In this document: positions 27,078 through 35,535 of the stretch, piece by piece | How positions within the stretch are numbered: the first letter of the stretch is position 1 | Layout of the letters: each line of letters begins with the position of its first letter | Origin: Gammaproteobacteria bacterium | Lineage (GTDB): Bacteria > Pseudomonadota > Gammaproteobacteria > Pseudomonadales > Azotimanducaceae | Length of the DNA stretch: 64,000 nt | Direction: 5' to 3' | Assembly (NCBI GenBank): GCA_021773565.1 | Contig: JAJFJZ010000017.1 | Span: forward strand, 159,365-223,364 | Translations under genes and position numbers: made by a program | The notes under the pieces: generated by a model | What the model was told of the DNA's origin: nothing | What the model saw: only the letters and a program-made list of their open reading frames with translations | Database searches by the model: none

Positions 27078-27542
27078 CTATTCCAGAACCGCCAGTAAAC
27101 TAGCCCTGGTCTGAGGTCCAACCAAATTGGCAACGAGTTTCCCATCCGGGCCAATCACCAGAGTAACGGGTAGTACCTGTGGCATTTCAGCGCCCCAATA
27201 GTTGCGCGGGTCTTCTGTGAGTACGGGAAAGGCAATGCCCATTCTGACAATAACTTCAGCCAGTTCTGGGTCACGTAATCCATCGTAGTTAACGCCCAGT
27301 ATATCCAGGTTTAGCGCCGCTCTTTCTGCATACAATTCGTTAAGTTCCGGAATCTCTTCTCTGCAGGGTGCACACCATTCTGCCCAGTAATTAACGATCA
27401 ACCAGCTACCCCGTACCTGTTCGAGGTTAAGCCCGCCACCCCCTGAAAATTTATCGGTTGGTGCAACATCACACGCCATTACCATTACACTCAGGCAGCT
27501 AAGACAAAAAAGCTTAACCAGTGGCTTACTAACTATTCTCAT
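27078..27542 (-). CDS. TlpA-like thioredoxin-fold lipoprotein
   Basis: This 154-residue protein has lipobox VMAC (Cys24) and a thioredoxin fold with the redox motif WCAPC (Cys57/Cys60). It also has ILGVNYDGL and the cis-proline region LPVTLVIGPDGK. It is probably a membrane-anchored periplasmic thiol-disulfide reductase of the TlpA/ResA type. It overlaps the upstream yihY-like gene by 14 bp and is translationally linked to it. Confidence 0.88.
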   Translation of the reverse strand: MRIVSKPLVKLFCLSCLSVMVMACDVAPTDKFSGGGGLNLEQVRGSWLIVNYWAEWCAPCREEIPELNELYAERAALNLDILGVNYDGLRDPELAEVIVRMGIAFPVLTEDPRNYWGAEMPQVLPVTLVIGPDGKLVANLVGPQTRASLLAVLE

Positions 27543-28728
27543 ACAGGCTATCCAGATTTTGATTCAGGGTACGCGCACCATTGCGTGTAAATTCCAGCAA
27601 CTGCAGTACACCCACAGGCGCATCACTTACGCGAAGCAATGCCTCTTCGTTCAGGCCCTCGGGAAGTTCCTGATATAAATCCCATAAGGTTACGGTCTTG
27701 AGACTTCGTGTGAGGGCATAATGCTGATCTTCCGACTGGCCAACCAGCTTCAGGCGGTGTAAGACTCCCAGCACAGTATCTTTACTTGCTTCATCCAGAC
27801 TGCCCTCTCTGAGCATATGTGCTTCGCTAACAGAATCACCTTTTTGATGGGCCTCGTTCAGCAGCTGTAAAGCAGAAAGTAGTTGCACCAGCTCGGGAAC
27901 GTCACCTGCGCCCGAAACTGGCACTTTGGACAGTGTTTTTACCAATACCGCCCCTATTAAAACCAATACCCACACGAGGTACAACCAGAACAGAAAAAGC
28001 GGAACTGCCGCAAAAGCCCCATATATAGTTTCCAGGTATGAACCAGACAGCAATGCTGAAAAGGAATTTTTAGCACCTTCAAACAGGATCATTGTTACCA
28101 TCCCGCCTATCAATGCGTGTCGGAAAACCACTCGACAATTTGGCACGGCATAATACAGAAAGGTAAATACCGCCACTTCTGATGCGACCGGAATATAAGC
28201 CAGAAGCGTTTCTCTTATTCCATACGTATCCAGACCACTAATAAATGGCAGGTACAAAAGATACGAGCTCACTATCAAACCACCCACCAGAAGAGGTGGT
28301 CCAATTGTCAACACACCCCAGTACAACAATAATCTCGGTAACCCCCGGCGTTGCACAGGCACTTGCCAGATCACATTGAAGGCCCGTTCTATGGTAACAA
28401 TCATCAAAAATGATGTGACAAACAGAAAAACTACACTAAAGGAAGTAAGCCCCAGTGCCTTTTCGGAAAAACGCGTTAGTTGTTCCTGAACCGCCCGGGA
28501 GCTATCAGGTACAAAATTGTTAAAAATAAACGTTTTGATAGTTTCCCCAACTGCGGAAAGGTCAGAAAACGTGGACAAAATGATGTAGGTTACGGTCATA
28601 AAAGGAACGACCGCAAACAGGGTGGTATACGTTAAGGATGCTGCCCGGCTTAAACAATCCTTTTGCACAAACTGTTGTACAAGCTCAGCAATAAACCATC
28701 GGGTCAGATCCCACAAATTGTTCAGCAT
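27529..28728 (-). CDS. YihY/BrkB-family inner membrane protein
   Basis: This 399-residue protein has about six membrane helices in the first 280 residues. It shows family features: SRAASLTYTTLFAVVPFMTV, AFNVIWQVPVQRRGLPRLLLYW and GAVLVKTLSK near the domain end. A soluble winged-helix-like C-terminal part of about 110 residues follows. The family was once misnamed RNase BN; its function is unclear (possibly lipid or osmolyte transport). It lies divergent from arsC, the usual gammaproteobacterial neighbourhood. Confidence 0.9.
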   Translation of the reverse strand: MLNNLWDLTRWFIAELVQQFVQKDCLSRAASLTYTTLFAVVPFMTVTYIILSTFSDLSAVGETIKTFIFNNFVPDSSRAVQEQLTRFSEKALGLTSFSVVFLFVTSFLMIVTIERAFNVIWQVPVQRRGLPRLLLYWGVLTIGPPLLVGGLIVSSYLLYLPFISGLDTYGIRETLLAYIPVASEVAVFTFLYYAVPNCRVVFRHALIGGMVTMILFEGAKNSFSALLSGSYLETIYGAFAAVPLFLFWLYLVWVLVLIGAVLVKTLSKVPVSGAGDVPELVQLLSALQLLNEAHQKGDSVSEAHMLREGSLDEASKDTVLGVLHRLKLVGQSEDQHYALTRSLKTVTLWDLYQELPEGLNEEALLRVSDAPVGVLQLLEFTRNGARTLNQNLDSLYENS

Positions 28729-28791
28729 TTAGTATCCTTGGGATTTGTAATTGCCATTGAAGCCCAGTGAGCCCTCTTGAGGAAGAGAAAC

Positions 28792-29190
28792 ATGAACAAC
28801 AGCGCCAGTGTGCACAAAAACGCGGTAACAATTTACCATAATCCACGTTGCTCCAAATCCCGTCAAACCCTGGCTCTTATAGAGAATGCGGGAATTGAGC
28901 CAGAAATAATTTATTATCTGGATAATCCACCCTCTGATGTGAAACTACAACAGCTATTAGACCTGCTGGGAATGACAGCCAGACAACTTATGCGAAAAGG
29001 TGAAAGCGTATACAAATCACTAAATCTGAAGGATGAAGGCCTTTCTGAAGCAGAACTCATCAGTGCCATGCGGATTCAACCGATATTGATAGAACGTCCT
29101 ATTGTGGAATGCGCCAACGGTGCCTGTATCGGCAGACCCCCTGAATCTGTGATGGGACTTATTAACCAGAGCATTCCGCGGCTCTCATAA
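28792..29190 (+). CDS. arsC: Arsenate reductase, glutaredoxin-dependent type
   Basis: This 132-residue protein has YHNPRCSKSRQTL with the catalytic Cys20 and IERPIVE and RPPESV carrying arginines that hold arsenate. It reduces arsenate to arsenite with glutathione/glutaredoxin; chromosomal copies outside ars operons may have other thiol roles. The ATG at 28792 has AGGA about eight bases upstream; an upstream TTG at 28777 is less likely. The stop codon lies in the first unit of a 23-bp tandem repeat array. Confidence 0.9.
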   Translation: MNNSASVHKNAVTIYHNPRCSKSRQTLALIENAGIEPEIIYYLDNPPSDVKLQQLLDLLGMTARQLMRKGESVYKSLNLKDEGLSEAELISAMRIQPILIERPIVECANGACIGRPPESVMGLINQSIPRLS

Positions 29191-29275
29191 AAAGCCGCTG
29201 AAGGCTCTCATAAAAAGCCGCTGAGGGCTCTCATAAAAAGCCGCTGAAGGCTCTAATAAAAAGCCGCTGAAGGCT
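29180..29275. repeat. 23-bp tandem repeat array, four units, between arsC and wrbA
   Basis: The unit is GGCTCTCATAAA followed by AAGCCGCTGAA (23 bp), with four copies at 29180, 29203, 29226 and 29249 and a final partial GGCT. Copies differ at one or two positions. The arsC stop TAA is in the first copy and the wrbA ribosome site GGAG abuts the last. Each copy contains AGCC(N6)GGCT across the unit boundary, the same inverted-repeat core as in the pal-cpoB array. Confidence 0.92.
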
Positions 29276-29285
29276 GGAGAACGCT

Positions 29286-29879
29286 ATTAACAAATATATT
29301 CTTGTACTGTATTACAGCCGCACTGGTACAACGGCAATGTTGGCACAGCATATTGCGCGCGGGGTTACCCGGCACGGAGAGTTTGAAGCGAGATTACGCA
29401 CGGTTCCCGAAGTTTCTCCAAATGTGGAAAAAAGCGCAGCAGCCATTCCTGATTCCGGAGCAGTGTATTGTTCCAAAGAAGAACTTGGCGCTTGCAGTGC
29501 CCTGGCTCTGGGTAGCCCAACACGTTTCGGGAACATGGCAAGCCCCCTCAAGTATTTTCTGGACGATACCGCGGATCTGTGGATGCAGAATGTACTTGAG
29601 GACAAACCTGCAGCAGTTTTCACCTCAAGCAATAGTATGCATGGCGGGCAGGAGTCGACCTTGTTGACTATGATGATGCCGCTAATTCATCACGGCATGG
29701 TGTTAATGGGTGTTCCCTACTCTGTATCCGCCCTTAGAAGTACAACTACCGGCGGCACGCCATATGGTCCAACGCATGTGTCAGGGCTTGACTCTTCCCC
29801 CGCGCTAAGCAAAGACGAAGAAACTATTGCGCAGGCATTGGGGATGCGAATTGCCCGCATGACCAGTTGCCTGCAATGA
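29286..29879 (+). CDS. wrbA: WrbA-type NAD(P)H:quinone oxidoreductase
   Basis: This flavodoxin-fold enzyme does two-electron quinone reduction with FMN. The N-terminal strand and phosphate loop read KYILVLYYSRTGTTAML. GSPTRFGNMASPLKYFLD, FTSSNSMHGGQESTLL and GTPYGPTHVSG follow, as in WrbA. The first ATG in frame (29337) would delete the FMN phosphate loop. The likely start is ATT at 29286, six bases after GGAG, giving 197 aa, which equals the usual WrbA length; CTG at 29274 is the alternative. It overlaps the next gene by ATGA. Confidence 0.88.
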   Translation: MNKYILVLYYSRTGTTAMLAQHIARGVTRHGEFEARLRTVPEVSPNVEKSAAAIPDSGAVYCSKEELGACSALALGSPTRFGNMASPLKYFLDDTADLWMQNVLEDKPAAVFTSSNSMHGGQESTLLTMMMPLIHHGMVLMGVPYSVSALRSTTTGGTPYGPTHVSGLDSSPALSKDEETIAQALGMRIARMTSCLQ

Positions 29880-30268
29880 GCAATAATGGCCCAGGCGCAA
29901 TAATTCAGTCAGTAAAGATACTGCAAATGGTAAACCTGATAAGTCTTGGCAGTATTTTTTCGCTACTTGCACTCTACCGATTTTTCGTCGACCCGTTCGG
30001 TTCTCTTCTCACCAGCACAACAGTATTACTCTTGCAGGTTGCACCTCTGTTATTCCTGGTGTTTGGAGTAATATTTTTGCGTAGTCGCCAGATATTCTAT
30101 TTGGCCATGGTTTCGCTATTGTACTTCACACATGGAGTCGTGCAGGTGGTAGATCCCGCTTCCCGGATTTTTGGCCTGGCCGAAGTGGGGTTTGCTCTAT
30201 TGCTGTGCATAAGCTCCGCTTATCTGGTCAAAAAACTGGGGCTAAACACTAAAATAGAAGCAGATTAG
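29876..30268 (+). CDS. DUF2069 membrane protein
   Basis: This 130-residue protein has four hydrophobic segments (NLISLGSIFSLLALYRFF, LLLQVAPLLFLVFGVIFL, FYLAMVSLLYFTHGVVQV, LAEVGFALLLCISSAYLV). It has the YFTHGVV stretch typical of the DUF2069 family, which is commonly found next to wrbA. Function unknown. The ATG overlaps the wrbA stop (ATGA); a TTG nine bases upstream is in frame but less likely. Confidence 0.82.
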   Translation: MSNNGPGAIIQSVKILQMVNLISLGSIFSLLALYRFFVDPFGSLLTSTTVLLLQVAPLLFLVFGVIFLRSRQIFYLAMVSLLYFTHGVVQVVDPASRIFGLAEVGFALLLCISSAYLVKKLGLNTKIEAD

Positions 30269-30276
30269 GTTACGGT

Positions 30277-30612
30277 TCAGTGCACAACACGTGGCGGGTT
30301 CACCGCCGTCTCCTCGTCCTCTTCAATGTTCTGAACGGCATATCTGCGCGTGGTTATATTCCCGTTGATGACTTTGGGCAAATCGTTCAGAAACTCTTTC
30401 ATATGCGGGGTTTGATAGTGTGCCATGAGTAAATCCATGCTTTCCCATTCCTGAAACAGGACCAGCGTATTGGGATCGCGCAGCCCAATAAAGAAGTCAT
30501 AGGACAAACAACCGCGTTCTTTCTGGGTCGCCTCCATCATTTTACGGGCAAGTTGCAAAGCCTGTTCCCGTTGGTCAGGTTTAATTGGAATATTGCCATG
30601 AACAATTATCAT
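30277..30612 (-). CDS. Antibiotic biosynthesis monooxygenase (ABM) domain protein
   Basis: This 111-residue dimeric ferredoxin-like fold protein has IIVHGNIPIKPDQREQALQLA, ERGCLSYDFF, FQEWESMDLLMAHYQTPHM. These are the hallmarks of the ABM/YgiN-like family. Some members are quinol monooxygenases, others haem-degrading, many uncharacterised; no function can be assigned here. It stands convergent to DUF2069. Confidence 0.82.
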   Translation of the reverse strand: MIIVHGNIPIKPDQREQALQLARKMMEATQKERGCLSYDFFIGLRDPNTLVLFQEWESMDLLMAHYQTPHMKEFLNDLPKVINGNITTRRYAVQNIEEDEETAVNPPRVVH

Positions 30613-30679
30613 AGTTACTGCGTATTTGCCTTTTCTGGCGCACGCGGGCCGCCCGTGCAGCCCGCAGTACAGGCCTGAA

Positions 30680-31318
30680 TTAACGCTTTTTGGTAGTCTT
30701 TCTTGCTTTCTTACTGGGCGCTTTTTTCACAGTTTTCTTGGCTGCCTTCTTGGTCACCTTTTTAGCCACCTTTTTAGCCACCTTTTTGGCTGGTTTCTTA
30801 ACGGCCTTCTTTTTAGGCTGAGAATTTACCAGCCGGGTCAGAGCAGCTTTACTGGGTTTGGCACCCATGAGTTGTTTGTAGGCCTTGGCACGTTTGCTGA
30901 TTTGCTTATGCTTGGTGTAAAAGTCCACCGCTTTTGCCCATGCGCCTTCCAGGCCATGCAGATTGATCGATACTGTAGTATTTACAATCTTGTTTTCCAG
31001 GGTTGACATAATTCCAATCTGAAAGACCGGCGTGTTTGTGCCACTCTTTTCTGTCTTCATGCGAAACAAAATGCCCCGCACCCGACCTTTGGAATCAATA
31101 TGTATTTCCTTGGCTGCTTTGGCCTTTAAAGAACTCTGGGACGTTTTTAGTTCCAGATCCCTTGCCTCTGCAACCGCTTTAATCGCAGCCCGCTTGGCTC
31201 CGCGAATACGCTTGCTGTTTGCTTTCAGGGAGAAATACTCCTGATAGGTTTTACCGTTTATCTGACGTCTTACCCTGAAGCCGTGAAACCTAGGGGTATC
31301 CAACAATTCAACACTCAT
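30680..31318 (-). CDS. Unrecognised basic protein with histone-H1-like Lys/Ala tail
   Basis: This 212-residue protein has two parts. Residues 1 to about 165 form a folded region beginning HGFRVRRQINGKTYQEYFSLK, which resembles the three-strand DNA-binding arm of AP2 or phage-integrase N-termini. A second block follows (RVRGILFRMKTEKSG, TVSINLHGLEGAWAKAVDFY). The last 45 residues are KKAVKKPAKKVAKK-type repeats. The tail strongly suggests nucleic-acid binding. The repeat at 30715-30800 is visible in the DNA as near-identical 12-bp blocks. I do not recognise the family; a nucleoid-associated role is inference. Confidence 0.7.
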   Translation of the reverse strand: MSVELLDTPRFHGFRVRRQINGKTYQEYFSLKANSKRIRGAKRAAIKAVAEARDLELKTSQSSLKAKAAKEIHIDSKGRVRGILFRMKTEKSGTNTPVFQIGIMSTLENKIVNTTVSINLHGLEGAWAKAVDFYTKHKQISKRAKAYKQLMGAKPSKAALTRLVNSQPKKKAVKKPAKKVAKKVAKKVTKKAAKKTVKKAPSKKARKTTKKR

Positions 31319-31415
31319 TTTTCACCTCACAAATTAATAAACCAAAGGCCTCACGGCCATTTAAATAACGGGCTGTCATCGTTTTCCAACGATTCTACCC
31401 TATCCCTGCATCCAG

Positions 31416-32558
31416 TTAATTCTCCGAATAGCCAGGGATAATGCGCGCTTCTCGCATGCGCCCGATTTCCATATCGCTAAATCCATACTGCTTTAAAACC
31501 AACTCTGAATCTTCTCCTGGTGCTCTCGCATTATGCGCTATTTGAGCCGCCGTGCGACTGAACCGAGGGGCTGGCGCAGGTTGCACAACTCCATCCACTT
31601 CAACAAATGTACCTCTATGCACGTTGTGGGGATGCTTTGGTGCTTCAAAAATAGAAAGTACCGGTGCAAAACAGACATCAGATCCTTCCATAAGTTCACA
31701 CCATTGCGCCTGCGTTTTGCTCATAAACACCTTTTGCAGCTCCGCTTTTAAATCCACCCACTTGCTTGTGTCGAGCTGGGGCGCAAATAATTCTTCATCT
31801 AGCCCGGCCCGTTGTACCAGTTCTGCATAAAACTGCGGTTCTATAGAACCAATACAAATAAACAAACCATCCTGAGTCTCGTAGGTATCATAAAAATGTG
31901 CACCACCATCCAGCATCTGGGTACCGCGCTGATCGTTAAATCGTCCAGCAGCCGCAAACGAGAAAAACATCGACATGAGAATCGCCGACCCATCCACCAT
32001 TGCAGCATCGACTACTTGCCCCTCACCAGAACCCTTTGCTTCGAGTAAGGCACATACTATGCCAAAAGCAAGAAACATTCCTCCTCCACCAAAATCGCCC
32101 ACAAGGTTTAGCGGGGGCACCGGCTTATTACCGGCTGTACCTATGCCATGTAACGCGCCAGAGAGCCCGATATAATTAATATCATGTCCTGCAGCCATTG
32201 AGAGCGGACCTTCTTGTCCCCAACCGGTCATTCGCCCGTACACCAGCTTCTTATTTCGCGCCATACAATCTGTTGGACCCAAGCCCAATCGCTCGGTCAC
32301 TCCAGGCCGAAACCCTTCGAAGATGGCGTCAGCTTTTTCACAGAGCTTCAGAACCAGCTCAACGCCCTCGGGCTGCTTGAGGTCTACCGCGATCGACTGG
32401 CGATTACGGTTTAAAACGTCTTTCGGGCGGCGCGGATTGTCAGAGATACGATCGATACGAGTAACCTCAGCACCCATATCAGAAAGCATCATTCCACAAA
32501 AAGGCCCTGGACCAATACCCGCCAACTCTATTATTTTGTAGCCTTGTAGTGGACCCAT
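31416..32558 (-). CDS. Alpha-methylacyl-CoA racemase-like CoA-transferase family III protein
   Basis: This 380-residue CaiB/BaiF-fold protein has IIELAGIGPGPFCGMMLSDMG, FEGFRPGVTERLGLG, GHDINYIGLSG (His), LVGDFGGGGMF (Asp) and the GGAHFYDTYET region. These match the active-site His/Asp/Glu of AMACR and Mcr rather than CoA transferases. It interconverts 2R- and 2S-methylacyl-CoA in breakdown of branched chains or sterol side chains. It stands alone, with dinB divergent. Confidence 0.87.
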   Translation of the reverse strand: MGPLQGYKIIELAGIGPGPFCGMMLSDMGAEVTRIDRISDNPRRPKDVLNRNRQSIAVDLKQPEGVELVLKLCEKADAIFEGFRPGVTERLGLGPTDCMARNKKLVYGRMTGWGQEGPLSMAAGHDINYIGLSGALHGIGTAGNKPVPPLNLVGDFGGGGMFLAFGIVCALLEAKGSGEGQVVDAAMVDGSAILMSMFFSFAAAGRFNDQRGTQMLDGGAHFYDTYETQDGLFICIGSIEPQFYAELVQRAGLDEELFAPQLDTSKWVDLKAELQKVFMSKTQAQWCELMEGSDVCFAPVLSIFEAPKHPHNVHRGTFVEVDGVVQPAPAPRFSRTAAQIAHNARAPGEDSELVLKQYGFSDMEIGRMREARIIPGYSEN

Positions 32559-32660
32559 CTTATCCTCATAATCTGATTCATATGTACAGCGCGCATCATT
32601 TATCGCTCTAATAAGCTAGTTTACCCCTTTTGCGGCTCATGGAAACTGTTTGTAAGCATT

Positions 32661-33716
32661 ATGCCCAGAAAAATAGTGCACTGTGACTGTGACAGTTTTT
32701 ATGCATCAGTCGAATTGCGTGATCTTCCAGCCCTGCGCGCATCCCCTGTGGCGGTTGGTGGCTCTCCCAACCAGCGAGGTGTGGTCGCAACCTGCAATTA
32801 TGAAGCACGAAAATATGGCATTCATTCCGCCATGCCTATGAGTCAGGCTGTCAAACGCTGCCCCCACCTACACATCATTAAACCCGACATGGCAAAATAT
32901 CGGGGCGTATCTCGACTTGTGACAGAAATATACCAGCAGTATACAGAAATCATCGAGCCGCTATCGTTGGATGAAGCTTTTCTGGATGTATCGAACAGTA
33001 CTGCCTGTCGTGGCAGTGCTTCCCTTATCGCGCGGGAGATTCGCGATAAGGTGCGCCGCAACCTGGGAATTACTATTTCAGCCGGAATTGCGCCCAACAA
33101 ATTTCTGGCAAAGATTGCCAGCGACTGGAACAAGCCTGATGGACAATTCACCATCACACCAGACGAAATCGCCACCTTTGTACTGCAATTACCCGTAAAA
33201 AAAATATTCGGCGTCGGCTCGGTAACAGCAGCAAAAATGCAGGCCGATGGCATCAAAACTTGTGCAGACCTGCAACAATGGCCGCTTCTTGAACTCACTC
33301 GCCAGTACGGAAAATTGGGGGCACGCCTGTTTGAACTAAGCCGTGGCGTAGACAATCGTGAAGTAAAAGTGCACCAATTGCGTAAATCGGTCAGCGTTGA
33401 AACAACGTACACCAACGATCTGAAAACGGTCACTCAGTGTACTTCCGAGGTACAAAGACTAACAAAACAGCTATTTCAGCGAGTCGATGCCGCCGGTGTT
33501 GGTAATCGCATTAGCCAATACTGGATCAAAATTCGTTTCAGTGATTTTAGAACAACCACTGTAAGTGAAACTCGTAGCGATATTGATGCCACAGTGTTTG
33601 ATGCACTGCTGGAAAAAGCACTAATAAGAAGTGACGAACATGTACGTCTAATTGGCGTCGGTGTAAAAATATCGCATCCTCTCAGCGCACAACAACTGCT
33701 GTTATTTGAAGAGTAA
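32661..33716 (+). CDS. dinB: DNA polymerase IV
   Basis: This 351-residue Y-family translesion polymerase shows the start RKIVHCDCDSFYASVE (metal Asp), SLDEAFLDVS (catalytic Asp-Glu), SAGIAPNKFLAKIASD, KKIFGVGSVTAAKM (helix-hairpin-helix) and a C-terminal little-finger domain. The length is standard. I saw no clear LexA box upstream. It ends convergently 10 bp from the ABC transporter gene. Confidence 0.96.
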   Translation: MPRKIVHCDCDSFYASVELRDLPALRASPVAVGGSPNQRGVVATCNYEARKYGIHSAMPMSQAVKRCPHLHIIKPDMAKYRGVSRLVTEIYQQYTEIIEPLSLDEAFLDVSNSTACRGSASLIAREIRDKVRRNLGITISAGIAPNKFLAKIASDWNKPDGQFTITPDEIATFVLQLPVKKIFGVGSVTAAKMQADGIKTCADLQQWPLLELTRQYGKLGARLFELSRGVDNREVKVHQLRKSVSVETTYTNDLKTVTQCTSEVQRLTKQLFQRVDAAGVGNRISQYWIKIRFSDFRTTTVSETRSDIDATVFDALLEKALIRSDEHVRLIGVGVKISHPLSAQQLLLFEE

Positions 33717-33725
33717 TACGTTTTA

Positions 33726-35531
33726 TTAAACATCCAGTTTCTGAGCAAACTGCACTTCGGCAAAACGCCGAAACAGAGGGCTTTCATCAATCAGGCTATT
33801 ATACGTACCCTGGGCCACCAGCTCACCTTCATCGACAACCAGTATACGGTCCGCTTGTACCACAGTTGATAATCTGTGCGCGATAATCACCACGGTACAA
33901 ACGCCTCTCAGATTTTGTACCGTACTACGAATCAACTCTTCGCTGTCTGCATCCAGCGCGCTGGTGGCTTCATCCAGCAGCAACAACCCGGGCTTTGTTA
34001 GTAAGGCGCGAGCAATAGACAACCTCTGGCGCTGACCTCCTGACAATCCCTGCCCGCTCTCTCCGACCCTGGTTTGCAGTTTGTGAGGCAGGCGTTCAAC
34101 AAAATCCAGCGCATTTGCGGCTTCCAATGCTGCACGTTTGTCTGTTTCCGTTGCATGGACGCACCCGTAACACAAATTTTCCTCAAGCGTTCCAGCAAAA
34201 AGAACCGGATCCTGGGATACAAAGCCAACATGCTCGCGTACATCTTCCAGCGTGAGCTCTCTCAGGTCGATGCCATCCAGCAGAATCGAACCGTTGTCCG
34301 GGTCGTAGAAACGCAGCATCAGATCAAACAACGTGCTTTTTCCGCCCCCGGAAGGTCCAACCAGTGCTATCTGTTCGCCCGGTGAAATCTCGAAGGAGAC
34401 ATTCCTGATCACCGCTACAGACTTGCGTGTGGGATAACTGAAACTGACTTTGTTAAAGGACAGGGGCAGCAATCTCTGACCGTTTAATTTTTGGGGCTGT
34501 ACTTTGACCTGCAAGATGCTTTTTGAATCCATTAATTCCGCAAGTCGCTCTGCAGCACCTGCCGCGCGCTGCAACTCGCTGTAAACTTCGCTAATGGCCC
34601 CAACACTGCCACCTACAATAAATGCATAAAATATGAAGGCGGTTAGTTCTCCCGGGCTCGTTTCCCCGGAAAGCACATCCTGGCCACCAATCCACAACAT
34701 GGCGGCCATAGCTACCATAGCAAGCGACATCGCGACAACGACCAACCACGAGCGATGCACAATACGTCGGCGGGCAATTTCAAATGCACGCTCCACGCGT
34801 TCGCCAAATGCCAGCACATCGTCCTTCTGATGGTTAAATGCCTGCACAATTTTAATATGTCTTAGTGATTCGCCTACATAACTGCCCACGTCTGCCAGAG
34901 AGTCCTGGCTATCCCGTGAAAGCGACCTTACTTTGCGGCCAATATAAATTACCGGTGCCACTATGAAAGGAGCGCTGATGATTACTACCATGGAGAGTTT
35001 CGGGTTGCTCACCACCAACAAAATGACACCACCTGTAAACATCAATATGTTTCTCAGGGCAATAGAAACCGTTGAACCAATAACCGACTGCAATAAAGTA
35101 GTATCTGTAGTAATACGTGACTGGACCTCGGTTGGTAAATTTTCCTCAAAATATCCGGGATGCAAGCCCAGTAAATGTTCAAAGACCTTGCTGCGAATAT
35201 CAGCACTAACGCGCTCTCCAATCCACGACACAAGATAAAAACGCGCAAAGGTTCCAATGGACAGCAATACCATGAGAAGCGCGAAAACAACAATGCTGCG
35301 CACCAGCGTGTCGGCATCCCCATTGGCAAATCCATCATCAATCAAGAGACGCAAGCCCTGACCAATAGACAATGTAATAGCTGCGGTAGAAACAAGCGCA
35401 AGCGTTGCGCCTACCATCTGCCAGAGATACGGTCTTAGGAACTCAATGACCGGGACTAGTAGTTTTATGTCCCGTCGGGTTTCATGTTCGATAAAAGAAT
35501 CCTTAGAATGTGCGCCTACTACAAGGAACAA
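33726..35531 (-). CDS. ABC exporter, fused membrane and ATPase domains (MsbA-like)
   Basis: This half-transporter has six membrane helices in the first 310 residues or so, with the coupling stretch GYFEENLPTEVQSRITTDT. The ATPase has Walker A GPSGGGKST, signature LSGGQRQRLSIARALL, Walker B LLLLDEATSALD and the His loop AHRLSTV. It resembles MsbA/BmrA-type lipid or drug exporters; the substrate is unknown. The frame is open to an ATG at 35582, inside the divergent esterase gene. More likely starts are TTG 35531 or an ATC at 35492 that has AAGGA seven bases before it. The true start is uncertain. Confidence 0.88.
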   Translation of the reverse strand: MFLVVGAHSKDSFIEHETRRDIKLLVPVIEFLRPYLWQMVGATLALVSTAAITLSIGQGLRLLIDDGFANGDADTLVRSIVVFALLMVLLSIGTFARFYLVSWIGERVSADIRSKVFEHLLGLHPGYFEENLPTEVQSRITTDTTLLQSVIGSTVSIALRNILMFTGGVILLVVSNPKLSMVVIISAPFIVAPVIYIGRKVRSLSRDSQDSLADVGSYVGESLRHIKIVQAFNHQKDDVLAFGERVERAFEIARRRIVHRSWLVVVAMSLAMVAMAAMLWIGGQDVLSGETSPGELTAFIFYAFIVGGSVGAISEVYSELQRAAGAAERLAELMDSKSILQVKVQPQKLNGQRLLPLSFNKVSFSYPTRKSVAVIRNVSFEISPGEQIALVGPSGGGKSTLFDLMLRFYDPDNGSILLDGIDLRELTLEDVREHVGFVSQDPVLFAGTLEENLCYGCVHATETDKRAALEAANALDFVERLPHKLQTRVGESGQGLSGGQRQRLSIARALLTKPGLLLLDEATSALDADSEELIRSTVQNLRGVCTVVIIAHRLSTVVQADRILVVDEGELVAQGTYNSLIDESPLFRRFAEVQFAQKLDV

Positions 35532-35535
35532 AATT

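Noticed and set aside
30715..30800. Tandem 12-bp repeats as a separate repeat element
   Set aside because: They are in frame and encode the KKVAKK tail of the gene at 30680, so they are coding low complexity.
32843..33433. 196-residue frame antisense to dinB
   Set aside because: Shadow of a strongly conserved gene on the other strand; composition is not protein-like.
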